Source of the DNA: Fomitopsis serialis
Taxonomy: Eukaryota; Basidiomycota; Agaricomycetes; Polyporales; Fomitopsidaceae
Length of the DNA stretch: 64,000 nt
Assembly (NCBI RefSeq): GCF_022376445.1
Contig: NW_025955049.1
Coordinates: forward strand, 95,954-159,953
Direction of reading: 5' to 3'
Shown: piece by piece, positions 45,346 to 56,886 of the stretch
Layout: the number at the start of each line of letters is the position of its first letter
Numbering within the stretch: the stretch's first letter is position 1
Position numbers and translations under genes: made by a program
Notes under the pieces: model-generated
The model's input: the letters and a program-made list of their open reading frames with translations, nothing else
Told to the model about the DNA's origin: nothing
Databases searched by the model: none

Positions 45346-47542
45346 GTTTATGACTTTAATTACATTGATGTTCACTCAACCGCCGGAGCGTAGCGATGGC
45401 GTCCCTTGTAGCCATAATGATTACTGCTCTTGAGCTGGTGCGTCGCTTCTCCCACTCGATCCATTGATCATAGCACCGCTCACTGATAATGTGAACAGGC
45501 GGCGGTCTCCGTTGCACTCCCAACCATTACCCAGGATCTGCATGGCTCGTCGTTTATATGGGTCGGCTCGGCGTATACACTGGCAGGGACGGCCTTCATC
45601 CCCCTTAGCGGAGGTCTCTCTCAGGTGTGTGTGTCCATGAGATCAAACGACAGACGCGCCAACAATCATGATCTGCATTCCCTCAGATCTTCGGAAGACG
45701 CATCGTGATTCTGTCGTCTCTGGCGATCATGGCTTTGGGCAGTGCCCTCTGTGGGTCTGCGAAGAGCATGACCCATCTGATTGCAGGACGGAGTACGTTC
45801 TGTACCGCTAGATCTCTGTCCTGCTTGTTGACAAAAGCATGACAGCCGTTCAGGGGCTTGGTGGCGGAGGAATCTCCGCTACGACTGCCATTATTATTTC
45901 CGACCTTGTGCCTCTCAGCGAGCGTGGTATTTATAACGGTTTGATCGGAATGTAAGTTCTACTCCTTACAATGGCCGACAAATCATTCATTATAGGTCAT
46001 TGCAGTGCATGGGCGATGGCCAGCGGAATTGGGCCAATTGTTGGCGGCGCCCTTGCTCAGAATGGACAATGGAGGTGGCTCTCTTGTAGGTAGTGTTCAC
46101 GCTCACCGGAGGAAACGTGCTCATAGTGGTGTACAGATCTTAATATCCCAATATGCGGAGTAGCTGGCGCCATCATGATACTATTCCTGCGCGTCCGGGC
46201 ACCGCCAGGGACCCTGAAAGAGAAGGTTCGCAGGATCGACTGGCTGTAGGTGGATTTTTTTCCGTCTATAGCATCTGGTGTTTATTCACGAGCCTTTCTT
46301 TTTAGTGGCACGTTCCTTGTCATCGCCGCGACAACTGCTTGCGTCGTCGGGCTCACCTGGAGCGGCGTCCAGTACTCTTGGGGCTCGGCGTCAGTGCTAG
46401 CACCCCTCATAATTGGACTCGTAGGAATGGCAGCGTTCATAACATACGAGTGCATCTTCCCAGCATATCCACTGGTACGTCTCACTTCGGCCGGTGTCCC
46501 TGCATGGCTCATCTTTCGACAGGTACCTGCTGCATTACTGTCCACAATCACGGGAGTCAGTGGCTACATGCAGACGTTCGTCATGCCAATAGTAATGATC
46601 GCAACCGTCTGTGAGGCTGCTAGCTGCGATGTCGTACAAGGTGATCACTGACGGATTGGTACAGATTATATCCCAGTCTACCTACAAGCATGCAAGGGGG
46701 CCTCTGCGATCGGTTCCGGCGTAGATGTGCTGTCTTTTTCATTGGTCCTCGCGCCCGTCGGTATTCTTGGAGGCGTGTTTGTCAATCGCACAGGCGGCTA
46801 CAGGCTACCATTGTGGACGGCTTGGATAGCCATGATGATCGGGACGGGACTACTCATCACGCTGGATGCGGACACGCCTCTCGGACACGCTATCGGGTTT
46901 CTCGTACCGAGTGCGCTGGGCTGTGGACTCCTAGCATTTTCGACGTATTTCCCCGTCCTCGCGCCGCGTGAGTCTTCTCTTCTATCTATTTCCGAAAAAC
47001 GGCTGACGAGGCGTACGACTAGTGCACGTTTCGCAGAACGGCCTCGCCAGTGCATTCTTCATGTTCCTGCGTAACTTTGCTTTGGTGCGTGACCACATTC
47101 CGTTGCCTCCGTTCTCCGTTGCTGATAGATGGTAAAGGTCGGGGGGGTCACAATCGGCGGAACTGTCCTTCAGAACGAGCTTCAAGAACGCCTACCGCCC
47201 GCCTTCACCGCCCAGTTCCCCGAGGGGACAGTCATTGCGTATTCCACAATCCCGGCCATAGCAGATCTCCCGGAGCCACTACGTACAGAGGTTCGGGAAG
47301 CCTTCGCAGCCAGCCTTGAGGTCATCTGGGAAGACCTCCTCGCCATCGCTGGTCGGGTTTGTCTCGAGCCTCTTCATGAAAGCGCTCTCTCTGCATGCCG
47401 CTGTGGACGAGAGTTGGACCTTGCAGCAACACGAGGGCAAGGAGAGCAATGCCAGCCTCAGCACTTTCGATATGGAAGCGTAGACTCGACTATTTATTCA
47501 ATGTCGTATGCGGATCCACGTTGCAATCAGACTGGTCCGTGA

Positions 47543-48148
47543 CTGCACGTTAACGCGTCAGTATTTGCCGTAACACTAACATTCTACGTAGTATGATGGA
47601 CTACAATATACCCGGCAAACGTGAACTGTAAGATGTGTCGTAGTGAGAAGCTTAAGCATCCTGGAAGGGACAATTACTGGGGGTCGGGCCCCGATACGAC
47701 GGTACAGTAAGTACTGGAAGAGAAGAAAGTGTCGTACTTACGCGAAGCACTGCACAGCAAATTGTGAACTGTCGGTATGCGAGCGCTCACAGGATCCGAG
47801 GATAAGTAGCCTCTTCGTCAAGACCGACTAGCCCCGCATGTGCAGGAGGTTGGGGTTCGTATGGGCATCCCTCGTAGCCATTGATGACTTGGACTCGTCT
47901 CGAGCCTTCCGATGACATCAAAGACGCGTGAGTTGACCAGCGACAACGACATCATGCTCCGTAGGTCAGCACGTCATTCGACAGATGGAACCTGCACGTA
48001 ATCGGAGTGCCGGGCTTGTCTTGCATTACAATATGGACCATCCAAAAAGCCTAGTGTACAAGATAACTCGAAAGTTGCAAGCCAGCAAGCATGCTCGTCA
48101 ACGTGTCATGGTCCGTGGGTACAACTGATGCAACGATATGCGCTAGCT
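47543..48148. other. Intergenic region between MFS copy 2 and acyl-CoA synthetase
   Basis: Convergent 3' ends meet here. No gene recognised. A short ATGGGCATCCCTCGTAGCC (about 47857-47875) resembles the right border of the Helitron-like insertion (ATGGCGTCCCTTGTAGCC) and could be a stray end. Confidence 0.45.
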
Positions 48149-50987
48149 CTAGATTGGCTTGTAGATCGCCTACAAGAGAGCGTTCAGCATAAGTCATCCC
48201 AGCCAAGAAGCAAGAATAGGTACCTTGATTTCGTCAGCATACCGCTCCGCCACCTTCCGGCGCTGCACCTTCTGTGCCGCCGTGACCAGGCCGCTCTCCG
48301 GCGTCCACTCATCCGCCGTGAGGATGATGCCGTCGAGGATCTCCATCGGCTTGAAGCCGTTCTTCTTGCCGACAGCATTGCACTCCTTCATTACAAGCTC
48401 ACGGACGCGGTCGTCCTTGCAGAGGTCGGGCAGCCCCGTGTGTACGGACAGGCCAAGAGACTTGCTCTCGAGCGCGTACCGGAGGTTCTGCTCGTGCGGG
48501 ATGATGATTGCGATGGGCTGTTTCGCGTCGGGGTGTGCGTGTACGCAGACGTTGGCGACAAGATTGCAGGACTTGTAGACGGATTCGAGTCGTTCGAGCG
48601 CGATGTACTGCATAACGATCGGTCAACGAAAATTCCATTAAACAGGCTTGCGTCATGGCTTACCTCTCCCCCTGACAGCTTCACCAGGTTTTTGATACTA
48701 ACCAGACAGACATCAATACCTCGCCAATCTCCCATTGATGAGATGACACGAACCGGTCAATCAAAGAGAGGGTGCCGTCCGGATTCCACTGACCGACATC
48801 ACCTGTCCGGAACCAGCCATCCGGCGTGAAGATGGTTGGGTCCTTGTTGAGGTCATCACGTTTGAAGTAGCCCTTGGTTAACGACGCGCCGCGAACCCAG
48901 ACCTCGCCCTGTGGAGGATTGTTCGTGGACAGGTAGTTCGCCTCCGGGACGTCCTTCAGCTTGATCTCCATGGAAGGCACAGGCAGGCCGACCTCGCCGA
49001 ATCCTGAGTATTCCGGAGGGAACACAGTGGTCATACCAACCGTTTCTGTGAGACCATAGCCTGTGCAACCGAGTACGTGAGCGTACGAGAAGTGGTGACG
49101 CTTGAGTGCACAAACCAGGGACCATCTTCACGAGAGCGAGGGACAGGAACTCCTGCGTTTCGATGCTGAGCGCAGCACCGCCCGAGAGCGCAAGACGCAG
49201 CCTGCCACCCGTCGCCGCGCGCACCTGCGAGAACACCGCGCTGTCCGCGAGCTCGCTCAGGCCAGGCACACCCGCCTTCTTGATCGACACCGACGCGTTG
49301 AACATGCCCTTCTTGAATGACCCGCCCTGGTTGACCTTGCCCTCGATGCCCTTCCGGATCGTCTCCCACACCTGCGGCACGCCCACCATGATCGTCGGCT
49401 GGAATGCGCGGATGTCGCCCAGGCAGTTGCGCACGGACGTGTCCATCAGCGTCTTCACGCGCGCGTACCCGAACTTCATCCCCACGAAGAACAGGCACAT
49501 CTCGACGATGTACTCGAGCACGTGCGACAGCGGGAGGTACGCCAGGTAAGCGTCGTCCGGCTTGAGGTGGTGCCCGATGTACGTGTACACCGCACCGACG
49601 GACGCGATCGCGTTCGCGTGCGATATCATGACCCCCTTCGGCGGGCCCGTCGTTCCGCTCGTGTACATGATGCACGCCGTGTCCTCTGGCACTGGCCGCC
49701 GCGCCTTCAGCGTTTCCTCCGAAGCGCCCTTGCCGAGCTGCCGCAGCTCGTCGAGGTGCAGGACGCGTACACCCTCACGCGCCGTCCGGATCTTCTCCAG
49801 GAGCGCTTCGTCCGCCTTGCCGTCGTAGATGACCACACGCAGACTGGGCACGTTCGGCGCCACGTTCGCCACGACCTTGAGCAGCTCCGCGTTCGTGAAC
49901 ATCGCCACGCACTCGGGCTCGTTCAGCGCATGCTGCAGGCCAGACTCGCCGAGCGTCTCGTACGCGGTCGCAATGGCTGTCGCGATGATCGCGCAGCCGT
50001 ACGATATCATTTGCCAACTCGGGCTGTGGGGCAAGTGAGATGTCAGCATCGGTGTGAAAGCCTGTATTCCGAATACAGAAGGGAGCTAAACCCGCACAAC
50101 TCTCGCTGCCATGAGACGCCCTTGTCAAGCGTCCCGGCCACGCGTCCGACGCCATCTAGCTCCCGGTCTTAGAGCGTGCAGCTCAGCATCGAAGCCGCGA
50201 ACCGCGGGTCACTGTCAGCAAACGGGATACTGTTCCACCCAACGGGAGGTCGCCGTGCCCCGCTTGAAGACCCCTGCTGGCCACTGCTCAAGGGCTAAAC
50301 AATGACAAGGCCCACCTGGCCTTCGCGCGCGACGCAAGGACAGGTCTATCATCCTCTGGTACTACGAGGCGCGCCGGAGAAACTAGTACGGCCGGAAGGT
50401 ATGTCATACTACCGCTGACATAAGGCGTATTTGGCGAGCGGACGCGTGTACCTGCGGGATGCTGCGGTCGGAGATAGCTGGGGGTCCCCGCTGTAGGCAC
50501 CCGAAGCACAGGCAACAGGCGAACGAGAAGCAGAAGCGGCTACGCAACGAATTGCAACGAGAATGGACACGTACGTGGTAGCCGCGTAGATGTTGACGAC
50601 GTCTGTTTTCTGGACACCGAGCTCGAGCAGGGCTCCGGCGACCTCGACTGCAGCGTCCTTCACTTGCTGGAAAGTGAGGTACTTGTAGTCGCTGAGCTGG
50701 AAGTACTTCCAGGTCTTCTTCTCCTTGACCTCCTTCCCGCCCACGACCTTCGTGACCTCCTTCTCCTCCTCGTGGATTTCGACGACGTCGCGGGAGCCGT
50801 ACGACTGCCGGGTGCCGTGCGTGCGCGCGGCGTACATGAGGACGTCGTAGACGGTGTCGATGCCCTCCCATGGCTGCGTGACGAGCTTGTCACGCGCCAA
50901 CACGCTCCGCCGTATCCGCGTCTCGCCGTCGACCTTTTCTGGGCCGACTTCGACAGAGCCAGGTTTTGGAATGCGTGTAGGGGGCAT
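48149..50987 (-). CDS. Long-chain fatty acid-CoA ligase (acyl-CoA synthetase)
   Basis: Activates long-chain fatty acids with ATP and CoA to acyl-CoA, in ER, lipid droplet or peroxisomal membranes. The ATG at 50987 gives MPPTRIPKPGSVEVGPEKVD. The AMP-binding motif YTSGTTGPPKGVMISH, the GYGLTETVGM motif and the fatty-acid signature DGWFRTGDVGQW ... GTLSLIDRIKNLVKLSGGEY are all complete after splicing. The last exon is tiny: DEIK joins over a 53-nt intron to AIYKPI and the stop. Length (about 690 residues) and motif order fit fungal Faa1/Faa4-type enzymes. The first intron (50574-50024) is 551 nt, about ten times longer than other introns here. The peroxisomal acyl-CoA oxidase that would use its product lies 7 kb away on the same strand. 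Confidence 0.93.
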
Positions 50988-51575
50988 GGTGGTGGTCGGG
51001 AGTAAGTCGGGAGACGCGGGCAACTGCTGCAGCAGGCCCGCTTCCCCAGTGGGGAGTCCTGTGATGTCAATGGGGATTGGCCATGTATGGGCATGCCTGC
51101 GTATTAGGTAATCTCCTCCGCGCTCGTAGGAGGCCACGCGTCGGACGCGCGTGACCGTGTCGCGTCGGCCAGACCACCAATAGACCACCCTCCATTTGTC
51201 TCCAATGTGGCTCAGGTCTGAACGAGCGAATTGACTTCAATACACTGAGCAGATAGCTCAAAGTCAGTTAGTTGCGCGGATTCGAATCGACGAGGTTAAA
51301 GGGCAGGCGTGCAATATATATACTACTAGTAGTAATTTCTACCTCCTTGATGGCAGTCCCTTGGTCCTGTGCCTTTGACATGAACTTGTAACCCTGAGTG
51401 CTGGCTCTCAAGAAAGATGCGTTGCAATCGTAAATCAATCATGAGTACACACGAGAAGTCGACAGATACATGCGAAACAAATGCCCAATGCTCGGTACAA
51501 GTTACAACTACAATAATGCTTCGACCGCTATCGAACCTAGTAATGCTTCTTCAGGCCGCGAACCAATTTTACCAC
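50988..51575. other. Intergenic region, promoter of acyl-CoA synthetase
   Basis: No gene seen. It holds the upstream region of the synthetase and the 3' flank of the La gene. A TA-rich run (ATATATATACTACTAGTAG) is at about 51313. Confidence 0.5.
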
Positions 51576-53488
51576 TCATGACGACCCCTCGTCCGTCTTC
51601 GCCTTTTTTGCGCTCTGGATGACTGGGACGGCAAGCCCGCGCTGACCGACGGTCGGACCACCATCAGGCTCAACAGCGCGTTTGCGCTTCTCACCGGTCT
51701 GCTCCTCGCCCGGAGCTGCAGCCGCTCCTGCGCCCGCGCCGTTCTCCTTGGGACCGCTCCGCGTGCGTCCGCCACCACGGCCCCCACCGCGTCCACCACG
51801 GCCGCCACGCCCTCGACCGCCTCGGCCCCTGCTGGAGCCCCGGCTGCTCTGGCTGTAATGTACGGCGCGGCGGGCAGAGCCTTGTGCGCGCTCAAGCTGA
51901 AAGGCACGCTCCGTCTTCTCTGCAGAGATGTGAGACAAGAGGAGGGGTCGATGAAATGTGACGTACCATCGGGGATGCTCCAAGAGACGTCCTTTCCGCC
52001 GAGCGTCTTGAGGTGCTCTTTGACGTACGCGATCTCGTCCTCTGTAAGGGCCTTCTCGAACCCAACGAGACCGGAGCTCTCTCCGCGAGTGTGCTTGACG
52101 TACGGTGCGCGCGGGAAGCGCTCCTTCAGCGGGCTCTGCCAGTGGGGTTAGTGAGTCGGATACACGTATGACAAAACCCCAACAGACCTTGATCTCATCG
52201 AAGGTCACGCTCTCGCCCGCCCCCGCGAAAGTTAACGACGCACCCTTCACGAGAGGGACGTCCTCGTCCTTGACGGTCCCGCCCTCTTCACCCTGCTCGA
52301 CGCGGATCTTGCTGCCCATGAACTCGATGAAGACCTCTGGCTCTTTCTTCTTCTCTTCTTCTTTCCCTTTTCCCTTGTCCTTCTTGTCCTTGTTCTTCTT
52401 CGCCTCCTCCATCTCGCGGAACGCGTTGAAGCCCCTGCCGGTCTGGAACGACTGCTTGCGCATCCGTGCAGCCTTGCCCGTGAGGCCCTTCTCCTTGATC
52501 TTCATCTCGCAGTAGGCCTCTCTGGCGGATTGGTGATGATGAGTTAGATAGTACGACATGGACGGGACCTGAGGCGCACTTTGTCATGGTCTTCAGCTCC
52601 TCGCCGTTCCATGATGGCTTAGGGTCGGCGTTAAGGAAAATCCCGACGGACTTGAAGTCGGTGAACTCGACGAATACGGAGCCCTAAGAGCGAAAGTTAG
52701 ACTACACGGTGACGACGGCAATACACAGTCATTCACCTTGAACGTTTTGTCCTCCGTCCTCCGCATCCTCACAGCGTTCGTCCGCCCATACTTGTTGAAG
52801 AAGCTTTCCAGCTTCGCCTGCGTCTCGCCGTCCTCATCCGTACCAAATCCTTTCTGTAGTTGAGCGCTGCCTTAGAATGCAGACGCGACCCAGCGAGACC
52901 TGACTCACAGCGTAGATGCTCCTCTCGAACTGGTCCTTGGGCGGCTGCACCTCCGTGCGCCGACGCACCTTGGTGCCGTCCTCACTGACCTCGAGCTCAG
53001 ATGCCATGCGGAGCGCGTCGGCGATCCAGGCATGACCGTGCTTCTGCCATTCACGCATGCGCTTGAAGGACGATACCGTGGAGAGAGGGACCCAGTGTTC
53101 GGGGTTGGCCGTGTGCAATGTCCACATGAACCTACGCGGCCCATTCAGTATGCGAGTCTGTGGGTGCGCAACGATACCTACTTATCGAAAGGGAGGTTCG
53201 AGTCCGCGAAATAGAACTCGACTAAATGGACGCTAGTCAGCACAAGTTACGATAGGACATGGTATCTCACGTACTCTGTCGCGCAGCGCGCAACTTATCC
53301 TCGTCATCTCCCCCGGTGGCCGCCTGCTTGTCCTCTGACCCCGCGTCGCCCGCCGTCTTCGCGACCGTCGGAGGGACCGCCACAGACCCTGATTCCGTCT
53401 GTTTGACCTCAACTGGCACGCTGCCCGCATCCTCGACCTCCATCCTCACTTCCTCCACAGCGGGTGTCGCAGTTGCGGACTCAGACAT
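51576..53488 (-). CDS. La-type RNA-binding protein (La autoantigen homologue)
   Basis: Binds the 3' UUU-OH tails of nascent RNA polymerase III transcripts and chaperones them in the nucleus. Residues 1-72 are acidic and flexible. The La motif follows, with EFYFADSNLPFDKFMW assembled across two introns (the first uses the acceptor at ATTTAG/TCGAG, which avoids an in-frame stop) and HGHAWIADALRMASELEV. An RRM follows (YGRTNAVRMRR, KGSVFVEFTDF), then a Lys/Glu-rich linker and a second RRM-like region (VTFDEIK, KERFPRAPYVKHTRGES). The C-terminus is an RGG box (SRGRGGRGRGG) with a basic KRKR stretch. Domain order matches La proteins. It shares a 264-bp divergent promoter with the CHZ gene. Confidence 0.92.
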
Positions 53489-53752
53489 AACTTACAAGTT
53501 TCACGAACAGGAAGGGTGGAACGCGGGGGAGTAAACGGGGGAGCGGGAGGGAATGGAGGGGGAAATGGGACGGAAAATGAACAGGAAATTGAGTCGAGAG
53601 AATTGGCGATCTGCCCGATCAGAGATCTCGCGCTAAATCTCGGCATCTTCCCAGCGCTAACTCTGTGATCGGGTCTCTCAATTGAGCGCCCGAGGGGAGT
53701 GGCGCAAGATTCCGCCTCCGCCTCGCTCAACCAGGACTTGTCTGCGACAGTC
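53489..53752. promoter_or_regulatory. Divergent promoter between La and CHZ genes
   Basis: 264 bases separate the two start codons. The La-proximal side is purine-rich on the plus strand (GGGGGAAATGGGACGG). No canonical TATA box was found, as expected for housekeeping promoters. Confidence 0.5.
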
Positions 53753-54394
53753 ATGTCCTCCCGCACGAAACGACGGGCCGAACCGACGCAAAGCGACAAG
53801 AAAAAGAGAAGTAAGAAGTAAGTACATTGTTATTAGCATCTCGTTTGAGACCGGAAGAGAACATGATTGCACAGGTCTAAGCGTGACGAGGAGTCTGAAG
53901 ACGAAGTCGAAGGCGGCGACGACTCTGATGCTGGGGTCGACGAAGGTATGTCTTTTCATGTGTTATCAACGGTATTCTCTCGTCTGATGACTTGTATGCG
54001 TGTCACAGATGAACTCGGAGCACTGGACACCAGTAACATCATAACCGGAGGCCGCAGGACGCGCGGGATCCGCGTAGATTACACCAAGGTCGAGGGATTC
54101 GGCAAGGATGACGACGATGACGAAGAGGAGGAAGAGGAGGAACGCCCCAAGAAGAGATCGAAAACAAAGGCGGTGACCAGGTTGCCTGCCAGCGCCACAT
54201 CGAAGCAGAAGAAATCTGAACCGTCAGCTTCGTCCAAACCCAAGGACAAGCCTGCACCGTCGTCGTCATCGAAAAAGAAACGAGTTGTCGTGTCCGATGA
54301 AGAGGAGGAAGAAGAGGCAGAGAAGGAAGAGGGTGAAGACAAAGAGGAAGAAGAGCCGGACGAGGGTGGCGACGACGAAGATGAAGATGAGTGA
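53753..54394 (+). CDS. CHZ-domain histone chaperone-like protein
   Basis: Three exons: MSSRTKRRAEPTQSDKKKRS, then SKRDEESEDEVEGGDDSDAG, then ELGALDTSNIITGGRRTRGI followed by RVDYTKVEGF and a long acidic/basic tail ending GGDDEDEDE. The GGRRTRG...VDY motif is the core of the CHZ domain, found in yeast Chz1, which chaperones H2A.Z-H2B dimers for exchange into chromatin. The highly acidic tails suit histone binding, and the Lys/Arg clusters (KKRSKTK) suit nuclear import. Total length is about 170 residues. The family call depends on one short motif plus composition. Confidence 0.7.
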
Positions 54395-54892
54395 TGCGCG
54401 GATACATGGACTTGTACACTGTAAAGTAGCAAACGCGGTACGTTTAATTGTCTACTGGTGAAGGTTATGGATGTACTGAATGTGGACGTTGTCGAATTGC
54501 CGAAGGAATGTTGTATGTTTGCCTGGCATCATCGCCGTATTGTGTCAGTATGAGTTTGAGGACTTGCGTGTGGATGACATGATCTCGGAGGATCGTACCC
54601 ACTCCAGCTCAAAGAATCGAGTAACGACTTCCTCTCACATTTTGACTAAACATCATTTCATCTATGCTCGCCTCGCACTCGCGAAATGGCTCACATGAAT
54701 GCCCGTGCGGTTCTTCAACTGTCTGAAGTAGTGTTCTCTCGAGTAAATGATGATATCTATGGTGCACATAGCCAATCCTCTCACAAAGCCTCCGTGGTAT
54801 ACATCCCGTGCTGAGTACTTGATCAATCTCACCGTGCACAAGCAAGCCCTGCAACGACTGGAAGGACAGCATAGAATATGGATAAGCTCCTT
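54395..54892. other. Intergenic region with convergent 3' ends
   Basis: It holds the 3' flanks of the CHZ gene and of the DUF6534 gene on the other strand. No gene recognised. Confidence 0.45.
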
Positions 54893-56886
54893 CTAGACGC
54901 ACGACGGGTTCGAATCCGTCTGCGCGGTATGCGCGCACTTGGTGGCCGCCGTGTCTGCAGATACTAGTAGCTCTGAGTCAGCCTCGGGACAACACCTCCC
55001 GAATTTGATCCTGGCCGGGAGAATGTTGACAGTGTCGTGGGTTCCCAGGGCATGTCTCACGTTCTCGCGAGAGTTGAGCCTAGACAACCCGCGTGTGAGC
55101 CTGGGCCCCGTAGTATAGGGTTTGGTTGGTACGCACGTAGACAGCATAGAGCAGGTGTATACTGAGGGTAAACGGTCAGCGTCCGTATGAGGACTCGGCA
55201 GGGGCCATGACGCACGGCGGATCAGCACAAAAAAGAACACAGTGTATATCATGGTTTCCGGGAAGAGCAGAAACTACTCTCATCAGTACAACTGCACTTC
55301 TAGAGATCGAGCGCACTTACCAGTGTCAAATCGATAATCGTGAATATTCTGTACATACAGGGCAGTGAGCGATGATGGCCGCGACTGCGAGTGCGATGGT
55401 TCCATACGTAGTCAGCAAGCCTATACCCGGGATGCTTTGAATGAGCGTGTTATTACAGTGATACAAGCATAGAACACTGACATGTGTTCAGCGCATACAT
55501 AATGAGAAGGTTGATTGCACGATTCGTTCTACAAGTGGACGCACGCGTAAGTTAGTGTGTAACGAGGTCACAGTCACGACTCACCGAGGGAAGACGGTCC
55601 GTTTCGCATGTAGATAGTAGATGAGGGTGCCCGCGATGAGTACATCGCATGCTAGCTCGGCGCTGAGACCCGCTGCACTATATGGCTGCAGAGAAAGTTC
55701 AGTCACACAACGAACGACTCCCAGAGTCCTCAGGAAAATGCACCTTCAGACGTTCGCCTGAAGCGAAAAGATGGATCTCGAGTCTAAGTCTCGAATTAGT
55801 TGTGCTCGAGCATGCGCTTTGACACGTGGAATTACCCAACGACGGTGAACACTGGCGGAACCGAGGAATCAGGATGGCATTGACCCTGTAGACCATTACG
55901 GAACCCAACACGCACCTATGCTAAGTGCTGATTATCGTAGCATCAATATCTATTGAGCTGTGCATTCTATGACGACCGACTTACCGAGCCCACAAATGCT
56001 CAAGATAGACTAGTCAAGGAGTTGATCATCAGCCTTGCACACAGCCTGAGGCGGCCTTTGTACGTACTATAACCACAGGTAGAAGAGTACATTTCCCGGA
56101 TACTGTGCCAGTACTTCGTCAATGATTGTTTCTTCTGCGCACACACTGCGAACTCACGGGTGTAAACCCGGAAAGCGAAATAACTGATGCGGCGACTCGT
56201 CAGTTGTATCACACATCAGTGCGGTGTGAGATTCCGTACAGTTGCACCATAGTGACAAGCAAACCCTTCAAGCAGTAGCAGGTCAACGATGGCAACAGTC
56301 TTTATACAGGTATCAGCATTGCTTTTACACTCACACCGACAGCGACCTCAGCCTGAAGGATGGTCAGCTGTATATGGCGACACTTGCACACGGTCGTACC
56401 AGCAATGTCCTGCAAGGTATGTAAATCACGTTGTAAGCCAAGCACGAACACCAGGCGACACGTACCAGTAACCATAGGCCAGGGCAAATATGTCCCCGAA
56501 ATACGTCACCGTGTAGTGATAGTATGATATCACTAACAGTAAGACGTGCAGAGTATCGACCACCCTAACAAACAGCACTTTAGTGTGGGACATGGGACAG
56601 TGATAACGCTGGCGTCATACATGAGAGCAGAAACCTTCGAAGGAGGCATTAGTTGTGAGCGGTATATCCTCGGGTGTTATTTCTCGTACATAGATTTTGA
56701 GTGTCGCGCCGTCTCCGTTGGCATATTTGGTGTAATAAAAATACAGCTGCAGGCAATTGATGCCGAATATGCTGGTACATATTAGCCTTCGTGCAAGGAC
56801 TTAGAGCGTGACACATACATGCTTGATACGATGATGCCTATACACGCAGGCCCAAGTATGTTGGCGATACTTGGTAGTGGTGACAT
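54893..56886 (-). CDS. DUF6534-family multi-pass membrane protein
   Basis: The ATG at 56886 gives MSPLPSIANILGPACIGIIV. Splicing leads to IFGINCLQLYFYYTKYANGD and VDTLHVLLLVISYYHYTVTY, then FGDIFALAYGYW, closely matching the first exons of the 27845 and 62788 genes. The last exon has a hydrophobic segment (MIYTVFFFVLIR) and a tail with LNSRENVRHALGTHDTVNIL, the family's usual C-terminal box. Middle exons (55.3-56.4 kb) are short and I could not confirm each one, so partial decay cannot be excluded. Function unknown. Confidence 0.65.

Larger units (their letters stand above)
43224..45408 (+). mobile_element. Helitron-related insertion inside MFS copy 2
   Basis: Insertion borders follow from comparison with MFS copy 1 (empty site GGGATAGCC). 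The element lies between A and T, as Helitrons do, with no target duplication. It begins TTACTCGTATAC, not the canonical TC, and ends CCCTTG. A small potential hairpin (CGCC...GGCG, 45381-45401) sits 7 bases from the 3' end. It contains an unknown gene and the C-terminal remains of a Pif1-type helicase, the enzyme that autonomous Helitrons carry. The Rep nuclease part is absent, so this copy is non-autonomous. Confidence 0.7.
43082..47483 (+). pseudogene. MFS transporter copy 2, disrupted by a Helitron-like insertion
   Basis: A paralogue of the 37835 gene with the same exon-intron plan. The N-terminus (MTTNTRDVYLVSLPDATESK ... WLVFLGVGI) is cut after 43223 and resumes at 45409 with the equivalent of ATAGCCATAATGATTACTGC. 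Removing 43224-45408 restores the reading frame exactly. Downstream exons are well preserved (VQGLGGGGISATTA, GIGPIVGGAL, YIPVYLQACKGASAIGSGVD, VTIGGTVLQNELQE). A second lesion, loss of two bases near 47351-47356 compared with copy 1, shifts the frame at LLAIAG. The ancestral stop was at 47483, and the shifted frame runs to 47542. The promoter region is also duplicated. The limited decay suggests the insertion is fairly recent. Confidence 0.85.

Noticed and set aside
53220..53240. In-frame stop at the second exon of the La gene
   Set aside because: The acceptor two codons downstream (ATTTAG/TCGAG) removes it and gives the expected EFYFADSNLP.
54895..54945. tRNA-like T-arm (GACGGGTTCGAATCCGTC)
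   Set aside because: No matching acceptor stem, D-arm or anticodon arm upstream. The sequence lies in the last exon of a DUF6534 gene on the minus strand.
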